Of a DNA stretch of 64,000 nucleotides, positions 36,632 to 45,015 are shown piece by piece. Source of the stretch: Aeromicrobium chenweiae (GTDB lineage: Bacteria > Actinomycetota > Actinomycetes > Propionibacteriales > Nocardioidaceae); NCBI RefSeq assembly GCF_003065605.1, contig NZ_CP026952.1, positions 372,001-436,000 of the forward strand. Reading direction: 5' to 3'. The translations under genes were made by a program, and so were the position numbers. Under the pieces are notes generated by a model, which worked only from the letters and a program-made list of their open reading frames with translations, was not told the origin of the DNA and did not search any database. The first letter of the stretch is position 1, and every line of letters starts with the position of its first letter.

Positions 36632-36942
36632 CCGAGCTGACGTTCACGACAGATGACCAGCAGGAGCGGACGGTCCTGTCCGTCGCCGGGGAGATCGACA
36701 TGCAGACGTCGGTGGAGCTGCGCTCCCAGGTGGACACCCTGGACGTCTCCCACCGCACGCTGGTGCTGGACCTGAGCGGCGTGACGTTCGTCGACTCGAG
36801 CGGGCTCGGCTCGCTGCTGGGCGTCAAGAAGCAGCAGGAGCGTGCCGGTGGCCGGCTCCTGCTGGCGAGGGTCTCGCCGCCGGTGGCCCGCATCATCGAG
36901 ATCACCCGGATGGACCGGGTGTTCGACACCGTCGAGGACTGA
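36628..36942 (+). CDS. STAS-domain anti-sigma factor antagonist (RsbV-like)
   Basis: 104 residues, one STAS domain: VLSVAGEIDMQTSVELRSQV, LVLDLSGVTFVDSSGLGSLL and LLLARVSPPVARIIEITRM. The phosphorylatable Ser is in VDSSGLG. RsbV-like proteins, when dephosphorylated by a PP2C enzyme, bind an RsbW-type kinase and release the sigma factor. ATG 36628 overlaps the stop of the sensor gene and has a GAGGAG site. The convergent P450 gene ends 17 nt away. Its direct coupling to the PP2C-containing sensor makes a sigma-B-type pathway likely. Confidence 0.92.
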   Translation: MTELTFTTDDQQERTVLSVAGEIDMQTSVELRSQVDTLDVSHRTLVLDLSGVTFVDSSGLGSLLGVKKQQERAGGRLLLARVSPPVARIIEITRMDRVFDTVED

Positions 36943-36958
36943 TCGTCCCGACGACGGC

Positions 36959-38164
36959 TCAGCGGCGGACCTTCACGACCAAGCGGGGCTTGGGAGGCAT
37001 CCGGCGCAGGGTCGCCCGCGGCCCCTCGACCGTGCAGTGCAGGTCGGCGACGCGTCCGGCCAGTGTCGCCAGGATCGCGACGGTGAGATCCTCACCCGGG
37101 CAGCGATGACCGGTCGCGGCGGACCCGCCGCCCTGGGGGACCAGGTTGTACGGCGTCACGGGTGTGTGGTCGAACCGGCCCGGGTCGAAGGCTTCGGGAT
37201 CGCGCCAGATCCGCGGATCGTGGTTCGTGCCCCACACGTCGAGAACGAGGAGCGTGCCCTTCTCGATCGTCGCGCCCTGCCACTCCAGGTCACGGGTGGC
37301 GCGGGTCGCCAGGAACGGGACGAACGGGTACGTACGGCGCACCTCCTGGGCGACGCCCATCGCCGAGACGCGGTGGGACCGCAGGTCGTCGCGGCTGGCC
37401 GGGTTCACGTCCAGCGCCTCGAACAGTCCCGCGACGAGCCAGCTGACGGCCACGAGGGGGCGGAGCAGGTTGATCACCTCGACGGCCGCGGTATGGGCGG
37501 GAAGCAGCTCACCCTCGGTGTCGCGGTGGTGTGACCAGGCGTCCAAGGGGGTCGTGACCGTCGCGCCCGCCCCGCGGGACTCCTCCACCAACGGCTCCAC
37601 CCACGCCTCGGTCCGCCGGCGGGCCCGGCGTGCGGCGACCTGTCTCAGGTTGGGCCCACCGAAGCCGTCGACCATGGCCAGCATGTCGCGCGCCCGGCCG
37701 GCGGCCTGGTCGGGCTCGAGGGCGATGCCGACCCAGTCGCATCCTGATTCCAGCAGCATCGCGCCGACCTGCTCGAACACGTCGACGCGTCCGGACCAGC
37801 GGGGTGCCCGCTCGTCCCAGCGACGGGCGACCGCATCCGCGACGTCACGCACGGACACCGGCCCGATCAGCTCGTTGAAGGTGGCCTTGCGGTGGGTGTG
37901 GGCGTCGCCGTCCAGCATGTGCACGGGCCCCTTGCCGAACAGCGGTCCCACGAGGGCGGTCGGGAGCGCGGACGAGCGCTCGGTGTCCGGGCACTCGTAG
38001 AAGAACTGGGCGGCGGACGCGCCGCGGATCGCCGTGACCCGCTCGTGGAGCAGGCGCGTCTGGACGATCTCCGAGCCTGCCCTTCGGCGCATCGTCTCCC
38101 AGAAGCGGTAGCCGTTCCGCAGCAGCACGAGCGACTGGTCGCGCTGGAGGCTGTCGGGGCTCAT
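36959..38164 (-). CDS. Cytochrome P450 of the CYP152 (peroxygenase) type
   Basis: 401 residues from the ATG with first base 38164. The heme loop is PQGGGSAATGHRCPGEDLTV, with the cysteine ligand in GHRC, very close to fatty-acid hydroxylases P450-BSbeta and SPalpha. The I-helix has NLLRPLVAVS, where Arg-Pro replaces the usual acid-alcohol pair; this is the CYP152 hallmark and allows H2O2 instead of NAD(P)H and redox partners. The ExxR motif is EVRRTYPF. Predicted to hydroxylate fatty acids with H2O2. It is convergent with the STAS gene. An upstream in-frame start at 38233 is possible but less conserved. Confidence 0.9.
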   Translation of the reverse strand: MSPDSLQRDQSLVLLRNGYRFWETMRRRAGSEIVQTRLLHERVTAIRGASAAQFFYECPDTERSSALPTALVGPLFGKGPVHMLDGDAHTHRKATFNELIGPVSVRDVADAVARRWDERAPRWSGRVDVFEQVGAMLLESGCDWVGIALEPDQAAGRARDMLAMVDGFGGPNLRQVAARRARRRTEAWVEPLVEESRGAGATVTTPLDAWSHHRDTEGELLPAHTAAVEVINLLRPLVAVSWLVAGLFEALDVNPASRDDLRSHRVSAMGVAQEVRRTYPFVPFLATRATRDLEWQGATIEKGTLLVLDVWGTNHDPRIWRDPEAFDPGRFDHTPVTPYNLVPQGGGSAATGHRCPGEDLTVAILATLAGRVADLHCTVEGPRATLRRMPPKPRLVVKVRR

Positions 38165-38205
38165 GGTCCTCAGGTGCCCCGCCGCAGCGCGTTCATGCAC
38201 CGGCC

Positions 38206-38231
38206 GCTTGGACCGAGGTGATCCCGGGTAC
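38206..38231 (+). promoter_or_regulatory. SigB/SigF-like promoter of small acidic gene 2
   Basis: GCTT at 38206-38209, 16-nt spacer, GGGTAC at 38226-38231, 53 nt before ATG 38285. The GGGTAC box is exact; the -35 is loose. Confidence 0.45.
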
Positions 38232-38284
38232 ACCAGGCGCGGGTGCTGATCCGCCCACCCATCCGGCAGGACTGAGGAGGAACC

Positions 38285-38422
38285 ATGACCGAGATGCCTG
38301 ACTTCCCGGACCCGAACACCGGGGCGCAGCCCGACCCCACCCCGGGAGCGCCCGAGCCGCCTGAGGAGCCCGAGGAGTTCCCGTTGGACGACGACGGAGA
38401 CCTCGTCTCGGACCCCGATTGA
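38285..38422 (+). CDS. Small acidic Pro/Asp/Glu-rich protein 2
   Basis: 45 residues, too short for most gene finders. Starts MTEMPDFPDPNTG and is dominated by P, D and E; ends LVSDPD. GAGGAGGAACC precedes the ATG at ideal spacing. Likely disordered and very acidic, like the genes at 32578, 45761 and 53512. It sits between the divergent P450 gene and the glycosyltransferase operon, each with its own GGGTAC-type box. No function can be assigned. Confidence 0.55.
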   Translation: MTEMPDFPDPNTGAQPDPTPGAPEPPEEPEEFPLDDDGDLVSDPD

Positions 38423-38450
38423 GGCGCCCTGAGGCCGATTCGCGGGGCCT

Positions 38451-38475
38451 GATTCAAGCCCGGACGTCGGGGTAC
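38451..38475 (+). promoter_or_regulatory. SigB/SigF-like promoter of the glycosyltransferase operon
   Basis: GATT at 38451-38454, 15-nt spacer, GGGTAC at 38470-38475, 51 nt before the first glycosyltransferase start. Loose -35, exact -10-like box. Confidence 0.45.
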
Positions 38476-38526
38476 ACGGCGGCGGAGTGCAGAAGGTCGC
38501 TCCACCTCGCCCACGAGAAGGACGTC

Positions 38527-39645
38527 ATGCTGCACTCGGCCACTCACGAGACCCGATCCGCCACCCCCACGGGGTCGTCGGCCGTCCGCATCGCGTCGAT
38601 CCCGTCGTCGCACGTGTACGTCCGGCACCTGTCGTCGGCCGGTGACGACGACGCGGGCATCGAGCGGCTGCCCGACCCGCGTCCCCCGGGAAGCGCCCCG
38701 GAGGCGTCCCAGTGGTGGCCCCCGGTGATGCTCGACCCCGACTGGATCTCCCGCCACGCCGACGACTTCGACGTCCTGCACCTGCACTTCGGCTTCGACG
38801 CGTCCTCGCCCGAGCAGCTGCGCGAGGTCGTGGCGGCCCTGCGCTCGAACGGCAAGCCCTTCGTCTTCACGGTGCACGACCTGCGCAACCCGCACCACAC
38901 GGACCGGCGGGCGCACGATGCGCAGCTCGACGTGCTGGTCCCGGCGGCGGACGAGCTCGTCACGCTCACGTCGGGCGCGGCAGCCGAGATCCGTCGACGC
39001 TGGGGACGGTCGGCGACCGTCATCCCGCACCCGCACGTCGTAGAGCTGGACGTCGCTGCCCGGATCCGCCGGGAGCGGGCCGGCCGCACGGGCGAGTTCC
39101 GCCTCGGCGTCCACCTCAAGAGCCTGCGGGCGTGCATGGACGCCGAGGCGGTCGTCCCCGCCCTCGTGAGAGCTGCGCGCGAGCTGCCGGACGCGGTGCT
39201 GCAGGTCAACGGCCACCGGGACGTCCTCGAGCCCGGTGGGGCCCGCTTCGACGCCCGGCTGGCCGCGATGCTCACCGACCTCGGTGACGAGATCGATCTG
39301 CGCGTCCACGACTTCTTCTCCGACGCCGACCTGTGGACCTACCTCGGCAGCCTCGACGTCTCGGTGCTGCCGTACCGTCACGGGACGCACTCGGGCTGGC
39401 TCGAGGCCTGCCGGGACCTGGGGACCGATGTCATCGCCCCCAGCTGCGGGTTCTACGCCGACCAGGCGCCGGTGCACACGTACCGCATGGACGAGACGAC
39501 CTTCGACGCCGACGACCTCGTGCGCGCCGTCCGCGAGGCCCAGGACCGGCCGTCGCCGCTGCTGGACCTGGGGGAGCGGGACCGCCAGCGAGCGGACGTG
39601 GCCGAGGCCCACCGCGCGCTCTACACGCGGCTCGTCCGCCCATGA
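38527..39645 (+). CDS. GT-B glycosyltransferase, first gene of a four-gene operon
   Basis: 372 residues. The N-terminal domain starts with SSAVRIASIPSSHVYVRHL, then DVLHLHFGFDASSPEQL and FVFTVHDLRNPHHTDRRAHD, typical donor/acceptor half of group-1 enzymes; the C-terminal part has LGVHLKSLRACMDAEAVVPAL, DLWTYLGSLDVSVLPYRHGTHSGW and a loose nucleotide-sugar site. ATG 38527 follows AGAAGGA; an upstream ATG lacks a site. The four genes 38527-42540 overlap by ATGA or TGATG, so one transcript makes all of them. Donor and acceptor unknown. Confidence 0.8.
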   Translation: MLHSATHETRSATPTGSSAVRIASIPSSHVYVRHLSSAGDDDAGIERLPDPRPPGSAPEASQWWPPVMLDPDWISRHADDFDVLHLHFGFDASSPEQLREVVAALRSNGKPFVFTVHDLRNPHHTDRRAHDAQLDVLVPAADELVTLTSGAAAEIRRRWGRSATVIPHPHVVELDVAARIRRERAGRTGEFRLGVHLKSLRACMDAEAVVPALVRAARELPDAVLQVNGHRDVLEPGGARFDARLAAMLTDLGDEIDLRVHDFFSDADLWTYLGSLDVSVLPYRHGTHSGWLEACRDLGTDVIAPSCGFYADQAPVHTYRMDETTFDADDLVRAVREAQDRPSPLLDLGERDRQRADVAEAHRALYTRLVRP

Positions 39646-40706
39646 GGATCTGCCTGATCGCGTCGAGCCGGTTCCCGGTGGGTGAGCCGTTCCACGGCGG
39701 CATGGAGGCCCACACGGCGCTGCTCGCCGAGCACCTCATGGGGCGTGGACACCGCGTCAGCGTCTTCGCGGCGCCGGGTTCCGACCCCCGCCTGCACGTC
39801 GAGGAGCTCGCCATCGTCCCGTTCGAGCCGAGCCCGGCCGCACGGCGTGACGTGGGGGCCATGCCGGAGGTCTGGATGGCTGAGCACCATGCGTACCTCG
39901 GCCTGATGATGGAGCTCGCGCGGACCGGCAAGGACCGCTTCGACGTCATCCACAACAACTCCCTGCACCACCTCCCGATCGCGATGGCCGAGCTGGTCGA
40001 CCTGCCGATGGTGTCGACGCTGCACACCCCTCCGGTGCCCTGGCTGGAGTCCGCGCTCATGGTGACCCGGACGCCCACGAGGTTCGTGGCGGTGAGCCGG
40101 CACACGGCCAGCGCGTGGGCACACGCCGTGGCGGCCGAGGTGGTCCTCAACGGCATCGACACCACGCGCTGGACACCCGGACCGGGCGGTGCCCGTGCGG
40201 TCTGGACGGGACGCATCGTGCCGGAGAAGGCTCCCCACCTCGCGGTGCGCGCAGCGCTGGCGGCCGGCCTCGACGTCGACGTCGCCGGCCCCCGCCAGGA
40301 CGAGACGTACTTCGCCCGGGAGATCGAGCCCTTGCTGGGCGACCGGGTCCGCTACGTCGGGCACCTCGGCACGACCGAGCTGGTGGATCTGGTCGGACGA
40401 GCTGCGGTCGCGGTCGTCTCACCGGTGTGGGACGAGCCGTACGGGCTGGTCGCCGCCGAGGCCATGGCGTGCGGGACTCCCGTCGCGGCGTTCCGGCGCG
40501 GTGCGCTCCCGGAGATCGTGACCAGCTGCACCGGGGCGCTGGCGACCCCGGACGACGTGGGGGCGCTGGCGATCGCGATCGGGCAGGCCAGCGTGCTGGA
40601 CCGGGCGGACGTGCGCAAGCACGCCGTGCGCCACCTGGGTGCCGAGCGCATGGTCTCGGCGTACGAGGACGTGTACGAGCGCGCGGCCGGGGGGCGTGCC
40701 GCATGA
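39642..40706 (+). CDS. GT4-type glycosyltransferase
   Basis: 354 residues with the GT-B fold. It begins MRICLIASSRFPVGEPFHGG followed by MEAHTALLAEHLMGRGHRVSV, the acceptor-domain start of GT4 enzymes. The nucleotide-sugar site lies in VSPVWDEPYGLVAAEAMACG, with the E-x7-E signature (EPYGLVAAE). VVLNGIDTTRWTP and AVWTGRIVPEKAPHLAVRA complete the family pattern. ATG 39642 overlaps the previous stop, and its own stop overlaps the next gene. Probably makes an extracellular or wall glycan or glycolipid; target unknown. Confidence 0.9.
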   Translation: MRICLIASSRFPVGEPFHGGMEAHTALLAEHLMGRGHRVSVFAAPGSDPRLHVEELAIVPFEPSPAARRDVGAMPEVWMAEHHAYLGLMMELARTGKDRFDVIHNNSLHHLPIAMAELVDLPMVSTLHTPPVPWLESALMVTRTPTRFVAVSRHTASAWAHAVAAEVVLNGIDTTRWTPGPGGARAVWTGRIVPEKAPHLAVRAALAAGLDVDVAGPRQDETYFAREIEPLLGDRVRYVGHLGTTELVDLVGRAAVAVVSPVWDEPYGLVAAEAMACGTPVAAFRRGALPEIVTSCTGALATPDDVGALAIAIGQASVLDRADVRKHAVRHLGAERMVSAYEDVYERAAGGRAA

Positions 40707-41713
40707 TCGGCTACTACGTGCACCACCACGGGCGCGGACACCTGCACCGGGCCATGTCCGTCGCGGCGGCAACCGACACGGTCGTGGTCGGCATGAGCTC
40801 ATTGCCCCGCCCGCCCGAGTGGACGGGGCCCTGGCTCGAGCTGCCGCGCGACGACGAGGGTCCCGCGCCGGTCGACGCCAGCGCCCGCGGCCGCCTGCAC
40901 TGGGTCCCGGAGATGGACGCCGGTCTGTCCGCGCGCATGGCCGAGATCTCCGCGTGGATAGCCCACGTCGAGCCGGCCCTCATGGTGGTGGACATCTCGG
41001 TCGAGGTCTCGCTGCTGGCCCGCCTGCACGGGACGCCGGTCGTCACGACGGTCCTGCCCGGGGACCGTCGCGACTCGGCCCACGACCTCGTCCACTCGGT
41101 GGCCCGGCGGGTGGTCGCTGCCTGGCCGTCCGACGTCCTTGGCATGGTCGACGGGCTCGAAGCCCACCACGACCGCCTGACCTGCGTCGGCGGCCTCTCC
41201 CGGTTCGACGGGCGGGAGGTCGTCTCGCGCCCGCACGACGGGGAGCGGCGCGTGCTCGTGCTGGCGGGTGCGGGGGACGAGGGAGCGGACGCGTGGGACC
41301 TCGCTGCTGCTCGCGCGGCGACACCCGGCTGGACGTGGGACGTCCTGGGTCCCGGCGCGGGCTGGGTCGACGACCCGTGGGAGGCGCTCTGCGCGGCGGA
41401 CGTCGTCGTGACGCACGCGGGCCAGAACGCGATCGCCGAGGTGGCGGCGGCCCGGCGTCCCGCGATCGTCGTGCCCCGACCGCGACCGTTCGGCGAGCAG
41501 GACTCGATGGCCGCGGCCCTCGCGGCGGACGACCGCTTCCCGGTGAGCGTGTTCCCCGAGGGGATCCCCACGTCGGGCTGGAGCGAGCTGCTGGAGCGGA
41601 CCGCCGCCCTGGACGGCTCCGGCTGGTCCGCGTGGAGCGACGGCAAGGGCGCCGCTCGCATGGGCCAGGTCATCGCCGAGGAGCTCGCACGCGCGCCGAT
41701 GGGCCGCCACTGA
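40703..41713 (+). CDS. GT28-like glycosyltransferase
   Basis: 336 residues. Starts MIGYYVHHHGRGHLHRAMSV, a pattern seen in GT-B enzymes with a GRGH loop as in MurG/GT28-like proteins, and ends with a UDP-sugar-binding half: DVVVTHAGQNAIAEVAAARRPAIVVPRPRPFGEQDSMA, where THAGQNAI is the MurG-type diphosphate loop. ATG 40703 and the stop overlap neighbours. It lies between a GT4 and a GT2 enzyme; together they could build a short oligosaccharide, but no acceptor is visible. Confidence 0.82.
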   Translation: MIGYYVHHHGRGHLHRAMSVAAATDTVVVGMSSLPRPPEWTGPWLELPRDDEGPAPVDASARGRLHWVPEMDAGLSARMAEISAWIAHVEPALMVVDISVEVSLLARLHGTPVVTTVLPGDRRDSAHDLVHSVARRVVAAWPSDVLGMVDGLEAHHDRLTCVGGLSRFDGREVVSRPHDGERRVLVLAGAGDEGADAWDLAAARAATPGWTWDVLGPGAGWVDDPWEALCAADVVVTHAGQNAIAEVAAARRPAIVVPRPRPFGEQDSMAAALAADDRFPVSVFPEGIPTSGWSELLERTAALDGSGWSAWSDGKGAARMGQVIAEELARAPMGRH

Positions 41714-42540
41714 TGCTTGCCGTCATCACGATCGTGCACGGTCGGCACGATCATCTCGCGCTGCAGCAGGCCGGGCTCCACCGCTCGACGCACCGACCGG
41801 ACCTCCACGTCGTGGTCGCGATGGACGACCTCGCCCTGGAGGAGGACCTGGACCCGGTCCCGTGGCCCCGCCGGATCGTCCATCTCGCGCGATCGGGCCG
41901 CCACCTGCCGCTCGCCCGCGCCCGCAACATCGGCGCCCAGACCGCGATCGCCGCGGGAGCGACGACGTTGGTGTTCCTCGACGTCGACTGCGTCCCGGCG
42001 GAGCCCCTGCTGGCGGCCTACGCCGCGGCCGCGACGCACGCCGTCACCTGCCGGGACCTGCTGTGCGGCCCGGTCACGTACCTGCCGCCGCCTCCCGCGG
42101 GCGGGTACGACCTGACGGACCTCGACTCGCTCGCGGAGCCGCACGCGGCGCGCCCGGCGCCACCGGCCGGCACGGTCGAGCGGACCCGCCACGGCTACGA
42201 GCTGTTCTGGTCGCTGTCCTTCGCCCTGTCCCACGAGGCCTGGTACGACATCGGCGGCTTCGACGAGGCGTACGTCGGCTACGGGGGAGAGGACACCGAC
42301 TTCGCCCGTCGCGCCGAGGGTCTCGGCACGGCGCTGACGTGGGTCGGCGACGCCCGGGCGTTCCACCAGCATCATCCCGTGAGCACGCCACCGGTCGAGC
42401 ACGTCGAGGACGTGGTGCGCAACGCGACGCTGTTCCACGAGCGCTGGGGGGAGTGGCCGATGACCGGCTGGCTCACCGCGTTCGAGGAGCGCGGCCTGGT
42501 GCGTCGACGGGCCGACGGATCGTACGGGGACGTGCGGTGA
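41713..42540 (+). CDS. GT2 family glycosyltransferase
   Basis: 275 residues, GT-A fold. LAVITIVHGRHDHLALQQAG at the N-terminus, nucleotide-binding region HLPLARARNIGAQTAIAAGA, and the DxD-like VFLDVDCVPAE that should coordinate the metal. The C-terminal part has ELFWSLSFALSHEAWYDIGG, FDEAYVGYGGEDTDFARRAE, typical of galactosyltransferase-like GT2 enzymes acting on oligosaccharides. TGATG joins it to the previous gene. It ends the operon; the GAF-ANTAR gene starts 49 nt later. Confidence 0.9.
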   Translation: MLAVITIVHGRHDHLALQQAGLHRSTHRPDLHVVVAMDDLALEEDLDPVPWPRRIVHLARSGRHLPLARARNIGAQTAIAAGATTLVFLDVDCVPAEPLLAAYAAAATHAVTCRDLLCGPVTYLPPPPAGGYDLTDLDSLAEPHAARPAPPAGTVERTRHGYELFWSLSFALSHEAWYDIGGFDEAYVGYGGEDTDFARRAEGLGTALTWVGDARAFHQHHPVSTPPVEHVEDVVRNATLFHERWGEWPMTGWLTAFEERGLVRRRADGSYGDVR

Positions 42541-42589
42541 GGCGTGGGACGGGTACGGTCGAAGGACATGACTCGAGGGAGGTTCTGGC

Positions 42590-43300
42590 ATGGCGGAGAC
42601 TCACGAGCGACTGATCGCCCGCCTGGCCGCGGTCCTGTCCGACCTCCACGACATGGAGCCCGGTGCCGAACGTCTGTGCGAGGCCGGACGACGCATGCTC
42701 GACGCCGACGGTGCGGCGCTGACGGTCATGACCCCGAGCCGGACCCTCGTGGTCCTGGCGGCGACGGACCCGCTCGCGAGCAAGCTCGAGGACGTGCAGG
42801 ACGTCGTGGGCGAGGGCCCGACGAAGGACGCCTACCGCGAGAACCTCGTCCAGCTGGCGGACTTCTCGCCCGGTCACGAGGCCAGGTGGCCGCTGATGCA
42901 CGAGCACGGCCGGCGGCTGGGTTTCAGCGGCCGCGTCGTGACGCTGCCCTTGAAACCGTACGGTGACCCGGTCGGGGCGCTGCTGGTGTACGGCTCGGGC
43001 GAGAGCTTCTGGGTCGATCCCGTGACGGCGGAGTTCCTCGGTGTCGCGATGGGAGCCGCACTGGTGCAGGACCCGCGACTGGCCCCGGAGCGGCAGGCCG
43101 GGACGGAGGCGTGGTCCTCGCGCGCCCAGGTCCATCAGGCGACCGGCATGATCATCTCCCAGGTCGGCGTACGTCCGGAGGACGCGATGGCGCTGCTTCG
43201 CGGTCAGGCGTTCGCCAACGAGTCCACGCTTCTCGAGGTCGCCCAAGAGGTCATCGAGCGGCAGATCGACTTCCGACACTTCACGATCGAGGGTGACTGA
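42590..43300 (+). CDS. GAF-ANTAR protein 1
   Basis: 236 residues. The N-terminal GAF domain (about 1-155) contains RRMLDADGAALTVM and FSGRVVTLPLKPYGDPVGALLVYG. The C-terminal ANTAR domain (about 175-230) holds HQATGMIISQVGVRPEDAM and LRGQAFANESTLLEVAQEVI. ANTAR proteins bind nascent RNA at paired hexaloops and prevent termination; GAF senses small ligands. Preceded 34 nt upstream by GGGTAC without a clear -35. A second paralogue follows three bases after its stop. Confidence 0.85.
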   Translation: MAETHERLIARLAAVLSDLHDMEPGAERLCEAGRRMLDADGAALTVMTPSRTLVVLAATDPLASKLEDVQDVVGEGPTKDAYRENLVQLADFSPGHEARWPLMHEHGRRLGFSGRVVTLPLKPYGDPVGALLVYGSGESFWVDPVTAEFLGVAMGAALVQDPRLAPERQAGTEAWSSRAQVHQATGMIISQVGVRPEDAMALLRGQAFANESTLLEVAQEVIERQIDFRHFTIEGD

Positions 43301-43303
43301 CCG

Positions 43304-44008
43304 ATGGATGCCGCTCGCGCCGCCCTGGCACTGGCCGACGCCTCGTCGTCGATGACCCGCACCCACGACACCACGGGTGCCCTCATCGACCTGCTGACCC
43401 ACTGCGAGGCCGGACTCGACGTCGACGCCAGCGGGATCCTCCTCGGGGTCCACGACGGAGCCCTGGAGCTGCTGGTGACCTCCAGCCACGCGGCAGCAGA
43501 GCTGGAGATGTACCAGCTGAACGACGGCGAGGGGCCGTGCCTCGAGGCACACGCGACCGGTGAGTCGGTCGACGAGCACTCCAAGGAGACCCTGGTGCAC
43601 CGCTGGCCGCAGTTCGGGCAGGCGATGATCGATGCGGGCTTCGAGTCGGTGCACGCTCTCCCGCTGCGGATCAACACGTCCTCTGTCGGCGCAATAGGGC
43701 TGTTCCGGAGGTCCGGCCGCCCGAGGTTCACGACGACCGAGGGAACGGTCGCTCGCGCGTTCGCCGACATCGCGTCCATGCTCCTGATCCAGCACGGTGA
43801 CGTCTCCCCCGAGGAGCTGGCCCAGCGGGTCCAGGAGGCGCTCGGCGAGCGGGTCGTCATCGAGCAGGCCAAGGGAGTGCTGGCCGACCGGCACGGCCTC
43901 TCCATGCCTGACGCCTACGAGCGCCTCGTGCACGACGCCCACGACGAGGGGGAGAGCCTCACGGGGTGGGCGGGCCGTGTCGTGCGCGACTCCCAGACGC
44001 CCCGCTGA
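43304..44008 (+). CDS. GAF-ANTAR protein 2
   Basis: 234 residues. GAF region with LTHCEAGLDVDASGILLGV and DEHSKETLVHRWPQFG; ANTAR with RVQEALGERVVIEQAKGVLADRHGLSMPDAYERLVHDA, where the alpha-helical AxGxL/V motif (QAKGVL) is conserved. ATG 43304 sits three bases after the previous stop, and the DNA-ligase gene starts four bases after its own stop, so the three are one unit. Sensory ligand unknown. Confidence 0.87.
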   Translation: MDAARAALALADASSSMTRTHDTTGALIDLLTHCEAGLDVDASGILLGVHDGALELLVTSSHAAAELEMYQLNDGEGPCLEAHATGESVDEHSKETLVHRWPQFGQAMIDAGFESVHALPLRINTSSVGAIGLFRRSGRPRFTTTEGTVARAFADIASMLLIQHGDVSPEELAQRVQEALGERVVIEQAKGVLADRHGLSMPDAYERLVHDAHDEGESLTGWAGRVVRDSQTPR

Positions 44009-44012
44009 CGCC

Positions 44013-44984
44013 GTGCTCTCGTTCCCGCAGGACCCCATGCTGGCCCGGCACGTCTCGGCGCTGCCCGAGCAGGGCGCGTTGCCGGGTGGATGCGCGTACG
44101 AGCCCAAGTTCGACGGCTACCGCGCGCTCCTGTTCGTCGACGACGACGGGTGCCGCGTCCAGTCGCGGCGGGGCCACGACATCACCGACGCCTTCGACGA
44201 CGTGGCCGCCGCGGCCACGGAGCAGCTGCCGGCCGGTCTGGTCGTCGACGGCGAGCTCGTCGTGTGGTCCGACGGCTCGCTCGACTTCGGTGAGCTCCAA
44301 CGGCGTCTCGGTCGAGGCAGCAACCACGGGTTCCGGCGCCGACCCGCCTCGTTCGTGGCCTTCGACGTGCTCGCGGTCGCCGGCATCGACATCCGGTCGC
44401 GAACCCTGGCGGTGCGCCGGGAGCTGCTCGAGACGGTGCTGGACGACCCGGACGGCGCGATCCAGCTGTCCCCGCAGACCACCGACGTCGAGCAGGCCCG
44501 CGAGTGGCTCGAGGACTACGTCGCGGCTGACGTCGGCATCGAGGGGCTCGTGGTCAAGGGCCTCGGCACGACGTACCGAGGCGGTGCCCGCGACTGGCTG
44601 AAGTACCGGGTGCGCGACACCGCCGAGGCCGTCGTCGGGGCCGTGGCCGGACCGCCCGAGGCCCCCGAGCATCTCGTCCTGGGACGTCTCGACGAGTCCG
44701 GGGAGCTGCAGATGGTCGGGACGACGACCCAGCTCAGCCCCCAGCTGCGCTCAGGCCTGGACGGGCTGCTGGACCAGGCCGACGACACGCACCCGTGGCG
44801 CGACGGCGGGGCGACGGGCACGCGGTGGGGAAGGGGTGACCAGCGACCGGTCACCCTGGTCGCACCGACGCTCGTGGTGGAGGTGTCGGTCGACAGCTCG
44901 ACGGACCGCGGCAGGTGGCGGCACCCCGCACGCCTCGTGCGTCCGCGACCTGATCTCAGCCTGGGCGAGATCCCCCGCGCATAG
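44013..44984 (+). CDS. ATP-dependent DNA ligase (LigC-like, single catalytic unit)
   Basis: 323 residues. Motif I with the adenylated Lys is YEPKFDGYRALLF (Lys 32 from GTG 44013). Motif III-like FVAFDVLAV, motif IV IEGLVVKGLGTTYRGG, and motif V WLKYRVRDTAEAVVG are all present; the OB-fold carries GRLDESGELQMVGT and the C-terminal region WRHPARLVRPRPDL. Such small ligases act in non-replicative repair, often with Ku or LigD, which are not seen here. GTG 44013 or ATG 44037 are possible starts. Cotranscribed with GAF-ANTAR genes, unusual company for a ligase. Confidence 0.87.
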   Translation: MLSFPQDPMLARHVSALPEQGALPGGCAYEPKFDGYRALLFVDDDGCRVQSRRGHDITDAFDDVAAAATEQLPAGLVVDGELVVWSDGSLDFGELQRRLGRGSNHGFRRRPASFVAFDVLAVAGIDIRSRTLAVRRELLETVLDDPDGAIQLSPQTTDVEQAREWLEDYVAADVGIEGLVVKGLGTTYRGGARDWLKYRVRDTAEAVVGAVAGPPEAPEHLVLGRLDESGELQMVGTTTQLSPQLRSGLDGLLDQADDTHPWRDGGATGTRWGRGDQRPVTLVAPTLVVEVSVDSSTDRGRWRHPARLVRPRPDLSLGEIPRA

Positions 44985-45015
44985 ACTGGGATCACCGACG
45001 GAAGCAGGGATCCCC

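Noticed and set aside
42551..42556. SigB-like promoter before the first GAF-ANTAR gene
   Set aside because: GGGTAC is present but no GNNT at 14-16 nt; kept out of the promoter list.
44013..44984. Multidomain LigD
   Set aside because: No polymerase or phosphoesterase domain in or near the gene; it is a ligase unit only.
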